From CAJQQK01 sp963696075 (lineage in GTDB: Bacteria; Pseudomonadota; Alphaproteobacteria; Rhizobiales; Hyphomicrobiaceae), in contig CAVOJD010000008.1 of NCBI GenBank assembly GCA_963696075.1, forward strand, positions 62,001-126,000: a DNA stretch of 64,000 nucleotides, given 5' to 3'. The first letter of the stretch is position 1. Each line of letters starts with the position of its first letter. Positions 34,786 through 43,969 of the stretch are shown one piece after another. Both the position numbers and the translations under genes were made by a program. The notes under the pieces are model-generated. The model had not been told where the DNA came from and did not search any database. It saw only the letters and a program-made list of their open reading frames with translations.

Positions 34786-35718
34786 TTAGAAGTTCACTTT
34801 ATCACCGCCCTTGAGCGAGAGGATTTCCCGCGCTTCGTCCGGCGTCGCGATTTCGCCGCCGAGCCCTTCGATGATCTGGCGCACGATTCTGACCTGTTCC
34901 GCATTCGATTCCGCCAGCTTGCCCGGCCCCGCCCAAAGCGAATCCTCAAGCCCGACGCGCACGTTGCCACCCATCGCCGCCGCAATCGCAGCAATCTTCA
35001 TCTGATGGCTGCCCGCCCCCAGCACACTCCACTGGTAGGTGTCACCGAACAGCCGGTCCGCCGTCCGCTTCATATGCGCAACATCCTCCGGATGCGTCCC
35101 GATCCCGCCGAGGATACCGAACACGGACTGCACGAACAGCGGCGGCTTGACGATGCCGCGATCGACCATGTGCGCCAGCGTGTAGAGGTGGCCGATGTCG
35201 TAGCACTCGACCTCGAACCGCGTGCCGTTCTCCGCGCACTCCGTCAGGATGTATTCGATATCGGCAAACGTGTTCTTGAAGAAGCCCGTCCGCGACCCCT
35301 CGATATATTCCCGCTCCCACTCGAACTTGAACTCTTTCCAGCGGTTGAGCATCGGATAGAGGCCGAAGTTCATCGTGCCCATGTTGAGGCTCGCCACCTC
35401 CGGCTTGAACTCGATCGCCGGCCGCGCGCGCTCCTCGACCGTCATCGTCATGGCGCCGCCCGTCGTGATATTGATCACCGCCGGCGTGCGCTGCTTGATG
35501 ACCCCGAGAAACGGCGCGAACCGCTCGAGCGACTGGTCGGGCTTGCCCGTTTCCGGATCACGCGCATGCAGGTGGACGATCGCAGCGCCCGCTTCCGCGG
35601 CCCCGATCGCGGCGTCCGCAATCTCTTCCGCCGTGATCGGCAGATGCGGCGACATCGTCGGCGTGTGGATCGACCCCGTAATGGCACACGAGATGATGAC
35701 TTTGTTCTTCTTGGCCAT
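34786..35718 (-). CDS. Beta-keto acid cleavage enzyme (BKACE, DUF849 family)
   Basis: A 310-aa zinc-dependent TIM-barrel enzyme. BKACE proteins condense a beta-keto acid with acetyl-CoA to give acetoacetate and a new acyl-CoA. Family marks are VIISCAITGSIHTP at the N-terminus, the AAIVHLHARDPETGKP zinc motif (HxH, about residues 48-50), VINITTGG, SLNMGTMNFG and the GHLYTLAHMVDRG and GNVRVGLEDSLW segments. The sub-group seen here has no assigned substrate that I know. The upstream gene on the same strand encodes a 3-hydroxyacyl dehydrogenase, which would make the beta-keto acid. Confidence 0.9.
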   Translation of the reverse strand: MAKKNKVIISCAITGSIHTPTMSPHLPITAEEIADAAIGAAEAGAAIVHLHARDPETGKPDQSLERFAPFLGVIKQRTPAVINITTGGAMTMTVEERARPAIEFKPEVASLNMGTMNFGLYPMLNRWKEFKFEWEREYIEGSRTGFFKNTFADIEYILTECAENGTRFEVECYDIGHLYTLAHMVDRGIVKPPLFVQSVFGILGGIGTHPEDVAHMKRTADRLFGDTYQWSVLGAGSHQMKIAAIAAAMGGNVRVGLEDSLWAGPGKLAESNAEQVRIVRQIIEGLGGEIATPDEAREILSLKGGDKVNF

Positions 35719-35777
35719 GGCCTGAACGTGCTCCCTGTTTCCTTGTCACTGCGACGCGGCTCGGCGCGCCACTATTT

Positions 35778-36713
35778 TCACTCGTAGTCGGGCTGTTCGC
35801 GCTTGTGCTGCACCAGCGCCGCCAGACGCTCATCGCGCCACTGGCTTTTCTCGGCAATCTTCTGCGGGCTCGGGCTTCTGCCCCAGCTCTCCATGATGCG
35901 GTCGAGGTTTTCCTTGTTCCAAAGCTCTTCCGTCACCGGCAGCTTCGAAAGGCCATACATCGTCGGCCCGAACCGCTCGCAGTAATCGCGAATGCCGCCC
36001 GGCGCATTGAGTTCGATCGTCTCGAACGGCCCCATGAACGACCACCTGAGACCGAGCCCATGCTGGATCGTCTTGTCGAGATCATCCGCCGAAACATAAC
36101 CCTCGCCAACCAGGCGAAACGCCTCTGACAGAAGCACGGCCTGCATCCGGTTCAGAATGAAGCCGTCGACTTCCTTCTTCACCTCGATCGGCACCTGCCC
36201 CACAGCCTCATAGATTGCGCGCGCCCGCTGGATCACATCCGCGTCCGTCCACGGCGCCCCGCAGATCTCCACGATCGGGACAACATGCGGCGGATTGACC
36301 GGGTGCGCGATCAGACACCGGTTACGCCCGGCAAGCGCCTCGCTGAACCGTGACGCCACGATCGCCGACGACGACGATGCGAGGATCGTATCGGGACCTG
36401 CCGCCGCATCGAGTTGCTCATAGATCTTGATCTTGTCGTCGATCCGCTCCGGCCCCAATTCCTGCACCAGGTCGACGCCGTCGACCGCCTCCTCCAGCGA
36501 CCCCGCCACCTTGATCCGCCCGGCCGCCGCCGCCGCGTCCTTGACGAGGCCATGCGCGACGAGATCTTCGAGTGACCGGCGTATCCGCTCCGGCGCCGCA
36601 GCCAGCGTCTCGCCGTGCGCGTCATAGAGCCGGACATCCCATCCCGCCCGCGAGAATACATTCGACCACGCGCGGCCGATCAGCCCCACGCCAACAATCC
36701 CGACCGTCGGCAT
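35778..36713 (-). CDS. 3-hydroxyacyl-CoA dehydrogenase family enzyme (L-gulonate/carnitine dehydrogenase-like)
   Basis: A 311-aa NAD-dependent dehydrogenase. The Rossmann motif GVGLIGRAW is at residues 7-15, the DLVQELGPERIDDK segment near 80 and LASSSSAI near 110. The catalytic HPVNPPHVVPIVEI histidine is near residue 137 and GFILNRMQAVLLSEAFRLVGEG near 183. The layout fits lambda-crystallin/L-gulonate 3-dehydrogenases and carnitine dehydrogenases better than fatty-acid enzymes, which are usually fused or shorter in the tail. The ATG at 36713 has GAAGGGA; a TTG precedes it. It is 59 bases from the BKACE gene, so the pair should turn a beta-hydroxy acid into acetoacetate and an acyl-CoA. Confidence 0.85.
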   Translation of the reverse strand: MPTVGIVGVGLIGRAWSNVFSRAGWDVRLYDAHGETLAAAPERIRRSLEDLVAHGLVKDAAAAAGRIKVAGSLEEAVDGVDLVQELGPERIDDKIKIYEQLDAAAGPDTILASSSSAIVASRFSEALAGRNRCLIAHPVNPPHVVPIVEICGAPWTDADVIQRARAIYEAVGQVPIEVKKEVDGFILNRMQAVLLSEAFRLVGEGYVSADDLDKTIQHGLGLRWSFMGPFETIELNAPGGIRDYCERFGPTMYGLSKLPVTEELWNKENLDRIMESWGRSPSPQKIAEKSQWRDERLAALVQHKREQPDYE

Positions 36714-36907
36714 CAAGAATCCCTTCCTCGTTCATCGAACCTCATCGCCGATGAGTATCGCGTTTCCTGGCAGCGTGGAACACACACCATGTTTAACACT
36801 GGCCAAATCACATCCATGCACACCCATTGGCAAAAAGAGAGCTTTGCCGGCCGCCCACACGCAATATGATGCGGCAAACCAATCAAACCCCGCGAGGAAA
36901 GCTCACA

Positions 36908-37684
36908 ATGGATCTCGACATCAACGGCTTGCGCGTCCTCATCACCGCCGGCGCCGGTGGCATCGGCCTGGTCACCGCCAACGCGTTTCTTGCCGAAGGC
37001 GCGAAAGTCCACGTCTGCGACGTCGACCAGGAAGCCCTCGAAAACCTCGCAACCAACGCTCCCGGCGCAACCGGCTCCATCTGCGACGTCTCTGACCGCG
37101 ACCAGGTCTCAGCCCTGATCGACGAGACCATCGCCAGATTGGGCGGCCTCGACTGCCTGGTCAACAACGCCGGCATTGCCGGACCGACCGGCCGCGTCGA
37201 CGAAATCGACCCCGAAGAGTGGGAGCGCTGCCTCGACGTCACCATCACCGGCCAATTCAACTGCACCCGCCTCGCCGTGCCCCACCTCAAGGCCAGCGCC
37301 AACGCCTCGATCGTCAATTATTCTTCATCCGCCGGCAAATTCGGCTTCCCGCTCCGCTCGCCCTACGCCGCCGCCAAATGGGGCGTCATCGGCTTCACCA
37401 AGACGCTGGCGATGGAACTTGGGGCGAATGGCATCCGCTGTAACGCGATCCAGCCCGGCCCCGTCGACGGCGCCCGCATCCGCGCCGTCATCGACGCCAA
37501 GGCCCGCGCCGCCAACATCTCCTTCGAAGACATGCAGGCCCGCATGCTCGCCAACCAGTCGATCAAGCGCCTGATCCCGCCGAAACAGCTCGCCGACCTC
37601 ACCGTCTATCTGGCCTCGCCCCGCGCCAGCCTCATCTCAGGCCAGGAGTTCGCCGTCGACGGCGACATGCAGTGCCTGGCCTAG
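36908..37684 (+). CDS. Short-chain dehydrogenase/reductase
   Basis: A 258-aa SDR. Nucleotide binding is TAGAGGIG (residues 13-20) with D60 in the ICDVSD acidic motif and NNAGIAG at 87-92. Catalytic residues are Ser in NYSSSAGK (139-141), Y153 and K157 in YAAAK. The C-terminal FAVDGDMQ is classical. GAGGAAAG precedes the ATG at 36908. It diverges from the dehydrogenase/BKACE pair and may oxidise a hydroxy or sugar acid, as suggested by the neighbouring dehydratases; the substrate is not visible. Confidence 0.9.
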   Translation: MDLDINGLRVLITAGAGGIGLVTANAFLAEGAKVHVCDVDQEALENLATNAPGATGSICDVSDRDQVSALIDETIARLGGLDCLVNNAGIAGPTGRVDEIDPEEWERCLDVTITGQFNCTRLAVPHLKASANASIVNYSSSAGKFGFPLRSPYAAAKWGVIGFTKTLAMELGANGIRCNAIQPGPVDGARIRAVIDAKARAANISFEDMQARMLANQSIKRLIPPKQLADLTVYLASPRASLISGQEFAVDGDMQCLA

Positions 37685-37694
37685 GGGCTGCCAC

Positions 37695-38573
37695 TCAGAT
37701 CACGGCCGCGGCCCGCCGCCGCTCGGCTCTCAGGCCGGCAACGGCGTGGGCGATAAGCGTCACAACGACGACCGCCCCGCCCCCGAGCGCCCAAGGGCTC
37801 GGCACTTCATGGATGACAACCCACACCCAGATCGGCCCGAGAACCGTTTCGAGAAGCAGGATCAGCGCCACCTCCGGCGCCGAGAGATAACGCGGCCCCA
37901 GCGTCATGAGCGCCGTGGCCGGCGGCAACACCAAAAGCCCCATCACCAAAAGCCACAAGGCTTGCCGCGCATCCGGAACCGGCACGCCACCGTGCACGCC
38001 AAGCGCCACCAGCGACGTCAACAACGCGCCGATCATCGTCGCGGGAATCATGTTGACCTGCTTGGCGCGACGCAGCAGCGTGAATTCGAACGCAAGCAGC
38101 AACGCTGCCGCCAACGCCATCAGGTCACCAAACCACGAGCCCTGCCCGATCCCGTCCCAGACGATCACGGTGATCCCGCCAAGCCCCGCCACGATCGCAA
38201 CCCACGTCCGCACCGGGATCTCTTCCTTGAGCAGCACCCGGCTCATGATCGCGGCATGAAACGGCGTCGACGCCATGATTACCAGGGCATTGGCAACGGA
38301 GGTGTGAATGATCCCGCCGAGAAAGGCGAAATGCGCCGCCGCAATCACCACGGCAATCACAAGGCCAAACCATCCGATCGCCAGGAAGGCTGCCGCCGTC
38401 TGCCGGCCAAAGAACAGTACCAGCAACACGCCGAGGCCCACCGCCTGCAATACCCCCCGCCACACGGCCGTCGCAAACACATCCATCTCGACGAGCCGAA
38501 TGAGCAACGCATCCGGCGACAGGATGAGCATGCCTGAAACCATCAGCACAAGCCCCTGCTGGTGCCGCGTCAT
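37695..38573 (-). CDS. EamA/DMT superfamily transporter
   Basis: A 292-aa protein with ten hydrophobic segments in two EamA repeats, the normal drug/metabolite exporter layout. The first repeat includes RGVLQAVGLGVLL and ANALVIMASTPFHAAIMSRVLLKEEIP; the second includes SAPEVALILLLETVLGPIWVWVVIHEVP. The ATG at 38573 has GGGAGG six bases upstream; the longer open frame to 38645 is not needed. It converges on the SDR gene with a 10-base gap. The transported compound is unknown. Confidence 0.9.
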   Translation of the reverse strand: MTRHQQGLVLMVSGMLILSPDALLIRLVEMDVFATAVWRGVLQAVGLGVLLVLFFGRQTAAAFLAIGWFGLVIAVVIAAAHFAFLGGIIHTSVANALVIMASTPFHAAIMSRVLLKEEIPVRTWVAIVAGLGGITVIVWDGIGQGSWFGDLMALAAALLLAFEFTLLRRAKQVNMIPATMIGALLTSLVALGVHGGVPVPDARQALWLLVMGLLVLPPATALMTLGPRYLSAPEVALILLLETVLGPIWVWVVIHEVPSPWALGGGAVVVVTLIAHAVAGLRAERRRAAAVI

Positions 38574-38795
38574 GCCGCCTCCCACAGGCGACACAACATT
38601 TGCCGCAAAGCCTTGTTTTCGTCGTCGGTCAATGTCCCTCGCCACATTTCGCCCGGTATCGCCGCCGGATATTCTCGCGTCTGTTTGACCCGCCTACCGC
38701 GCCACTGCTAGAGCGGTCCAGAATTGATTCCATCTAATCCTGAACCGCCTTAGACCACGCCAACAAATTATCCCGCCATATAGATGAGGTGCCGC

Positions 38796-39234
38796 ATGAC
38801 GGACGAGGCTCAGCCATTGCCCGAATTCCCCGACCACCTCCTCGATCAGGTCCTCGCAGACCCCGAAGCCCGCGCGGCTCTGGGCGAATTTGCAAAACGC
38901 CAGCAGATCGATGCACCCCTCGAGGACATGGACCGCCAGCAACTCCGCCTGCTTGCCGGCGCCCTCGTCGCCGAAGCACGCCAACACCAGGACCGCACGG
39001 ACCAGACGCCCCCCTTTGCCGGCCGCTGACGCGGCCGCGCCTGAACTGCCTGACGCCCTGATCGAAGAGGTCTTCAAGGACCCGCGCGCACAATCTTTAT
39101 TGACCGACATGGCGGCGGCCAATGGCTGGCAGCAAAGTCCCGCCGACCTTCCCGACAACATCAAGCGCGCCTTCGTCCAACTCCTCATCGACCAGGGCAT
39201 TATCACCTTCGAAGACCCCGGCGCGGCCAACTAA
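38796..39234 (+). pseudogene. Small two-repeat hypothetical protein, broken by an apparent one-base insertion
   Basis: Two overlapping frames look like one 145-aa protein. Frame one (38796-39029) gives MTDEAQPLPEFPDHLLDQVLADPEARAALGEFAK and ends at a TGA. Frame two (from about 39016 to 39234) continues with LPAADAAAPELPDALIEEVFKDPRAQSLLTDMAA and ends ...IITFEDPGAAN. The halves resemble each other (LPD-LL/LIE-V--DP-A---L). Removing one C from the six-C run at 39009-39014 joins them as ...RTDQTPPLPAADAAAPELPD. If the sequence is right, the second half could only start at the TTG at 39016. Function unknown; helical and acidic. Confidence 0.65.
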
Positions 39235-39303
39235 CGACCCCGCACGAGCGGCTCGAGCGCCCTCACCGGATCTTTTTAAGCGCCCTTCATAAGCGCCCTC
39301 TGC

Positions 39304-39341
39304 CAAAAGAAAGCGCGCCGCACCTCCCGGGTGCAGCGCGC
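39304..39341 (-). terminator. Terminator of the BA14K-like gene
   Basis: Stem GCGCGC-GCACC / GGTGC-GCGCGC (39313-39341) with loop TCCCG. Read on the minus strand it is followed by TTTCTTTT, so it fits an intrinsic terminator for the leftward gene ending at 39376. Confidence 0.75.
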
Positions 39342-39375
39342 CAGGTCGACCAAGGATACTGGTCGGCTGTTTCGT

Positions 39376-39846
39376 TTAGCGCCTCAAGTACGGGCAAAGC
39401 ACGCGTGGGCTGTCGCGATACGGGATGTAAGTTCCATCGCTCCAGCGGAACGTGCGGAAGTCATCATCACATCTCTCCCACCGATCGCGATGGCCTGCTT
39501 GCGACGACGCGATCGCACCGCCGATGATCGCCGCGGCAACACCCGCACCGATCGCCGGCCCGATCCATCGGCCGCCACGGCGGCGGCCACGATAGTGGCG
39601 GCGACCGCGATAGCCGCGGCGAACCCCGCCACGCCCGCGACGAAAACCGCCGCGACGTTGCGCCAGGTGCAGCATCTGCGTCGCACTTTGCGGCTGGCCG
39701 TTTGCCGACGGCATCGGCGCAACAGCCTTGGCGATCGCACTGCCGCTACCGGCTGTGGACACAACCGCGGCCTCAGCGACAGGCGCAGTGGAAAGAGCAA
39801 CACCAATGGCAACAGCCATCGCCGCAGCCCGAATTGAACGGATCAT
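39376..39846 (-). CDS. BA14K-like exported protein
   Basis: A 156-aa protein. A signal peptide (MIRSIRAAAMAVAIGVALSTAPVAEA) is followed by a Gly/Arg-rich stretch (RRGGFRRGRGGVRRGYRGRRHYRGRRRGG) and one hydrophobic segment (IGPAIGAGVAAAIIGGAIAS). The C-terminal ~40 residues (WERCDDDFRTFRWSDGTYIPYRDSPRVLCPY) carry the two-Cys pattern of BA14K lectin-like proteins of Rhizobiales. The ATG at 39846 (GAGG six bases upstream) is preferred over 39858. It probably sits at the cell surface; the ligand is unknown. Confidence 0.7.
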   Translation of the reverse strand: MIRSIRAAAMAVAIGVALSTAPVAEAAVVSTAGSGSAIAKAVAPMPSANGQPQSATQMLHLAQRRGGFRRGRGGVRRGYRGRRHYRGRRRGGRWIGPAIGAGVAAAIIGGAIASSQAGHRDRWERCDDDFRTFRWSDGTYIPYRDSPRVLCPYLRR

Positions 39847-39982
39847 TCGTAACCTCATACCTCAACGCCAGCATCGGCCGGCAACATGAAGCCACAATAG
39901 CACAAAACTGGACTAGGGCCTAAGACGTTGACTTAAAAGGCAATTTCGCCGGACGATATTGGCCCGGCGAGACGCTTAACCC

Positions 39983-41517
39983 TCACATCACCGCGCCGAC
40001 CTGCCACGGCACGAACTCGTTGTCGCCGTAACCGAGCTGTCTCCGACTTCGTCTTCTCGCCCGATGCCGTCTTCAGGATATGCTCGAAGATCTCCTGCCC
40101 CTTCTCTTCGAGTGTCTTGCCCTCGAGCACCTCACCGCAGTTGATGTCCATGTCCTCGCTCATGCGATTGTACATGTCCGAGTTGGTCGCAAGCTTGATC
40201 GACGGCGCCGGCTTGCAGCCATAGGCCGAACCGCGTCCCGTCGTGAACGTCACGACGTTGCACCCGCCCGCAACCTGTCCCGTCACCGAGACCGGATCAT
40301 AGCCAGGCGTGTCCATGAAGCAGAAGCCCTTGGCATCGACCTGCTCGGCATACCGGTAGACACCATTGAGCGTCGTGTTGCCGCCCTTGGCCGATGCGCC
40401 AAGCGACTTCTCGAGGATCGTCGTCAGACCGCCCGCCTTGTTGCCAGGCGAGGGATTGTTGTCCATCGAGCCATTGTTCTTGGCGGTATAATCCTGCCAC
40501 CACTTGATGATATCGACGAGCTTCTCGCCGACCTCAACCGTGCGCGCCCGCCGCGTCAGCAGGTGTTCCGCCCCGTAGATTTCAGGCGTCTCACCAAGCA
40601 CGCCCGTGCCGCCATGCCGGACCAGCGTGTCCACCGCCAACCCCAGCGCCGGGTTGGCCGTGATACCCGAATACCCATCCGAACCACCGCACTGCAGCGC
40701 CACCATCAATTCCGACGCCGGCACCGTCTCGCGCTTCGCCTGGTTGGCCAGCGGCAGCATCTCGCGGATCCGCGCCGCGCCATCTTCAATCGTCCGCCGC
40801 GTACCGCCGCTATCCTGGATCGTCATCGAGTGCAGATTATCGCCATCGACGAGACCGTATTTCTGCTTCATGCGGGCGATCTGAAACACCTCGCAACCAA
40901 GCCCGACGACAAGCGAGGCGGCAATATTGGCATGCCCGGTAAAGCCCCACTGCGTGCGCTCCAGGAACTCGAAGCCTTCCCCGTCCGCCGCCATCCCGCA
41001 GCCGGTCCCGTGCACGAACGCAACAACCCCGTCGACGTTCGGATACTCAGCCAGAATGCCCGACCGGTTGACCTCTTCCGCCATGAACTTGGCAACCGAC
41101 GCCGAACAATTCACCGACGTCAGGATCGCCACATAGTTGCGCGTACCAACCTTGCCGTTCGCCCGCTTGATACCCCTCGAACGTGGCGCGCTGCTCGACC
41201 GGCAGGATCTCCTCGTTCCTGGCCCCCTCGGCAAACGCGTAATCACGGTCAAATTCCGCGTAGAGGCAGTTGTGCGTGTGGATATGCCGTCCCGGCTCGA
41301 TATCCTCTCCGGCAAACCCGATGATCTGCCCGAACTTCAGGATCGGCTCGCCTTTCTCGATTTTGCGCGCGGCCATCTTGTGCCCCTTCGGCACCCGGTC
41401 CTGGACAGTGACCCCCAGCGCCTCCGCGCCCGGCATCAAGCCGTCGACAGCGACAATGATGTTGTCAGCATCGTTGAGGCGCATGTTGCGCGCAGGTCTC
41501 GTGGCTTTGTCTTGCAT
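39983..41517 (-). pseudogene. UxaA-family altronate/galactarate-type dehydratase with two frame breaks
   Basis: Joined, the frames give a 510-aa UxaA-family hydro-lyase. The N-terminal SAF domain starts at the ATG at 41517 (GAGAGGAAACC) with NMRLNDADNIIVAVDGLMPGAEALG and HIHTHNCLYAEF. The main domain has RANGKVGTRNYVAILTSVNCSASVA, FVHGTGCGM and GGSDGYSGITANPALG. Break one is in the four-C run at 41173-41176 (the upstream frame reads TFEGYQAG; the repaired one reads TFEGIKRANGKVGTRN). Break two is near 40038-40041 (KSETARLR; repaired KSEQLGYGDNEFVPWQVGAVM then TGA at 39985-39983). Removing one base at each gives 1533 bases, exactly 511 codons. These enzymes dehydrate altronate, galactarate or related aldonates. 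Either a pseudogene or sequence errors. Confidence 0.85.
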
Positions 41518-41701
41518 GGTTTCCTCTCCGGTCCGGCGCGGCAGCCGCATCTCATTGTTTCTTGCTGGATCGAGTCTGGGCGAGCCTGCGCCATCACGCA
41601 AGCAGTTGTGCCTCCAACACCCGATTAGGCGTTCCTTAGGAAGCATCTACTACACTTGACGATGATAATCGCGTTGATTTGTGCGTTAGGGAATTTCTCC
41701 C

Positions 41702-42319
41702 ATGTGGAAGTATGTAAAGTTCGCTCTCGGCGTTTTGATGCTGATCGTCGGCGGGTTCAATATCGTTTTCGTCGCCACCGGAGGCTTCGAGAATAGCTGG
41801 AAAGAAACGGCCAATCGACTGCGGGAAAACGCCGTTCCCACAACCGGCGTCATCACCGGCCGCTACCTGCACACAACCGCCGCCCGCGTCGGCCGCATCG
41901 GTGGCATCGGCCAGCACTATTCCATCAAATACTCATTTGAAACGCGTGACGGCAAGAAATACGGCGGCGAGGTCGACGTCACCAAGGAGCAGGCGACCAC
42001 CCTCAACGACGGTGCCCCGATCCGCATCAAATACGACGCCAACAACCCAAGCATCAACTCCGCCCTCGGGTTTGAGAACGACCACAGCAATATCCGCGAA
42101 GACGAACCAACGCCGGTCGGTCCCATGATGGCCACCATGCTGATCTTGCTGCTGGGCGGCGGTTGGCTCACGTGGCGCAATTGGAACCGTATTCGCGAAG
42201 ACTTTGAAGGTCGGACCCCCATCAACGCAAACGTCCATGCCCGCTTGCCCATGAACGAGCCACGCGGCGGCTTTGCCGGCGCGCGTGCCGGGCGCGGCGG
42301 CGGTTTCGGACGTCGCTGA
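41702..42319 (+). CDS. DUF3592 domain membrane protein
   Basis: A 205-aa protein with a membrane segment at about residues 7-27 and a second near 139-158. The extracytoplasmic domain between them has TTGVITGRYLHTTAARVG...YSIKYSFETRDGKKYGGEVDV...GAPIRIKYDANNPSINSA, the DUF3592 pattern of a small beta-barrel sensing or scaffold domain. The tail is Arg/Gly-rich (RGGFAGARAGRGGGFGRR). Function unknown. It converges closely with the DksA-like gene. Confidence 0.8.
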   Translation: MWKYVKFALGVLMLIVGGFNIVFVATGGFENSWKETANRLRENAVPTTGVITGRYLHTTAARVGRIGGIGQHYSIKYSFETRDGKKYGGEVDVTKEQATTLNDGAPIRIKYDANNPSINSALGFENDHSNIREDEPTPVGPMMATMLILLLGGGWLTWRNWNRIREDFEGRTPINANVHARLPMNEPRGGFAGARAGRGGGFGRR

Positions 42320-42327
42320 CGGAAAGC

Positions 42328-42711
42328 CTATTGCGGCTTGATCGGTCGCGGCTGGTTCATGCCGGGTGTTTCCGCCGCACGCTCCGCCGCCAGCTCTCCT
42401 GCGCAGTCCTTGCACAGCGGCGTATGCGGCAGCACATCGAGCCGTTCGCCTGAAATATCCTCACGACATTTCACGCAGACGCCGTAAGTGCCCTTCTCGA
42501 TCCGGTCGAGCGCGGCCCTGATCGCCACGACCTCGCGCGAACCGACCTCGCCGAGCTCCTCGAGAACCTCGTCCATCTCGGCTTCCTGCGCTTCCTCTTC
42601 CCAATCCGGGTTGGCCGGAGTCTTGAGATGGTCGTCAATGCGATGCAGACGGCCGTCGAGTTCGATGAGACGCGCCTTGAGTTGCTCTTCACGTGCCTTG
42701 AGATCGGTCAT
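42328..42711 (-). CDS. DksA/TraR family zinc-finger protein
   Basis: A 127-aa protein with a helical N-terminus (residues 1-70, coiled-coil-like, Glu/Asp-rich) and a C4 zinc finger formed by C79, C82, C100 and C103 in GTYGVCVKCREDISGERLDVLPHTPLCKDC. This matches the DksA/TraR fold, which binds RNA polymerase's secondary channel. Many short members of this size are of unknown role, so general stringent-response function is not claimed. The start is the ATG at 42711. Confidence 0.88.
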   Translation of the reverse strand: MTDLKAREEQLKARLIELDGRLHRIDDHLKTPANPDWEEEAQEAEMDEVLEELGEVGSREVVAIRAALDRIEKGTYGVCVKCREDISGERLDVLPHTPLCKDCAGELAAERAAETPGMNQPRPIKPQ

Positions 42712-43011
42712 CTGCTCATCCGTTTCGTGTTCTCATTCCAAGCGCACCGGCACCGGCCAAACGACCCGCCACCAGCAATGCGCACAACAATACCGCACGA
42801 CAAGATCGTACGACGAAGTCATCCAAAATCGTATGCAGACTACAACATGTCCCTATCCGCCGGCTTGATCCAGCTCAAACCGCCATTGCAGCCGCACCAA
42901 GATGTCATCGGGCAGGGTCCAGCACGCCACCGCACTGGACCCCGAAAAAAGACCTCCCTCAAGCCAGAAACTCAGGCCGCCATCAATCACCACAGCCCCG
43001 CACTCTGCGTG

Positions 43012-43101
43012 CCTCAATCCCCGCCCCCCTGATCCCCGGCGCTTGCCAACAAGTCCCGCGCCCCGAGCCTCAATCCCCGATCCCCACGCCCCAATCCCCG
43101 G
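43012..43101 (+). repeat. Imperfect C-rich repeats (CCTCAATCCCCG type)
   Basis: CCTCAATCCCCG occurs exactly at 43012-43023 and 43068-43079, with further degenerate copies (CCAATCCCCGG at 43091, GATCCCCGGCG). No regular period. Confidence 0.5.
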
Positions 43102-43157
43102 CGGGAACACCGTTCCGCCCCGTCCCAACCATCCACGAGTTCACGCCCACAAATTTA

Positions 43158-43174
43158 TTGAATTCAGAATTCAA
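43158..43174. promoter_or_regulatory. 17-bp perfect palindrome, candidate GntR operator
   Basis: TTGAATTC-A-GAATTCAA lies 41 bases before the GntR start in an AT-rich patch within C-rich surroundings. GntR/FCD proteins commonly bind palindromes of about this size and repress themselves. Confidence 0.65.
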
Positions 43175-43215
43175 AACTGCTATTCGCCATCTCGTACACG
43201 GCAGAAAGGCCCATC

Positions 43216-43914
43216 GTGCTCGACCAACTCCAAACCGGCCCCGCCCTGATCGATCAGGTCCACGACCAGCTCGTCTCAGCCATTGCGACCGGGACGTTGG
43301 CCCCAGGCCAACGCCTGACCCAGGAAAGCGTCGCCAGCCTGCTTGGCGTCTCACGTCAACCGGTCAGCCACGCCTTGCAGATCCTCAAACGCCGCGGCCT
43401 GCTCATCGAACACGGCCGCCGCGGCCTCGCCGTTGCCCCGCTCGAAGCCGACCGACTGGAAGGGCTCTACCAGATCCGCGCCGTCCTCGACGGCCTCGCA
43501 GCCCGCCTCGCCGCCGAGCGCTGCGCCTCAAACCGCGCCACCGACGCCGAGCGCCAAGCCCTGACAGCCGCCCTCGCCGCCGGTGAATCGCTGCTCAAGG
43601 CAGCCGACATCGCCAGCCTCGTCGCCGCTGACGTCGCATTTCACGACGCCATTCACAGCCTGTCCGGCAACCCTGAAATCGCCCGCACCGTGGCTGAGCA
43701 GTGGCCGCAATTCATGCGCTCCATGGGCTTTGTTCTGACCGGCACAAATCGCGCACCGATCATCTGGCAGCAACATCGCACCATCGCCGAAGCCATCCTC
43801 GCCGGCAATGCCGCCGCCGCCGAAGACCTTTCCCGAACCCACGCCCAGGCCGCTGCCGCCGAAGCGGTCGACGAACTCTTGCGCCATCGCCCCGTCGCCG
43901 CCGCAACGGCCTGA
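43216..43914 (+). CDS. GntR family (FCD domain) transcriptional regulator
   Basis: A 232-aa regulator. The winged helix spans residues 10-70 (IDQVHDQLVSAIATGTLAPGQRLTQESVASLLGVSRQPVSHALQILKRRGLLIEHGRRGLAVAP). A helical FCD ligand domain follows (LYQIRAVLDGLAARLAAERC...DVAFHDAIHSLSGNPEIARTV). The His/Asp residues that hold a metal in FCD domains are partly visible (FHDAIH). The start is the GTG at 43216 with AAAGG. The next gene on the strand is the EctD-like dioxygenase, 55 bases away, probably its target. Confidence 0.92.
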   Translation: MLDQLQTGPALIDQVHDQLVSAIATGTLAPGQRLTQESVASLLGVSRQPVSHALQILKRRGLLIEHGRRGLAVAPLEADRLEGLYQIRAVLDGLAARLAAERCASNRATDAERQALTAALAAGESLLKAADIASLVAADVAFHDAIHSLSGNPEIARTVAEQWPQFMRSMGFVLTGTNRAPIIWQQHRTIAEAILAGNAAAAEDLSRTHAQAAAAEAVDELLRHRPVAAATA

Positions 43915-43969
43915 CCGCCGAACGAAAACACCCTGACGATAATTTGGAAACGCCCAAGGAGACTGAAAA

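Larger units (their letters stand above)
42712..43215. other. Gene-free region upstream of a GntR regulator
   Basis: No protein-like frame is seen. The right half is C-rich with imperfect repeats; just before the GntR gene there is an AT-rich patch holding a palindrome (listed separately). Confidence 0.55.

Noticed and set aside
43012..43120. C-rich repeats as a possible CRISPR array
   Set aside because: Units are short, irregular and without constant spacers; no cas genes.
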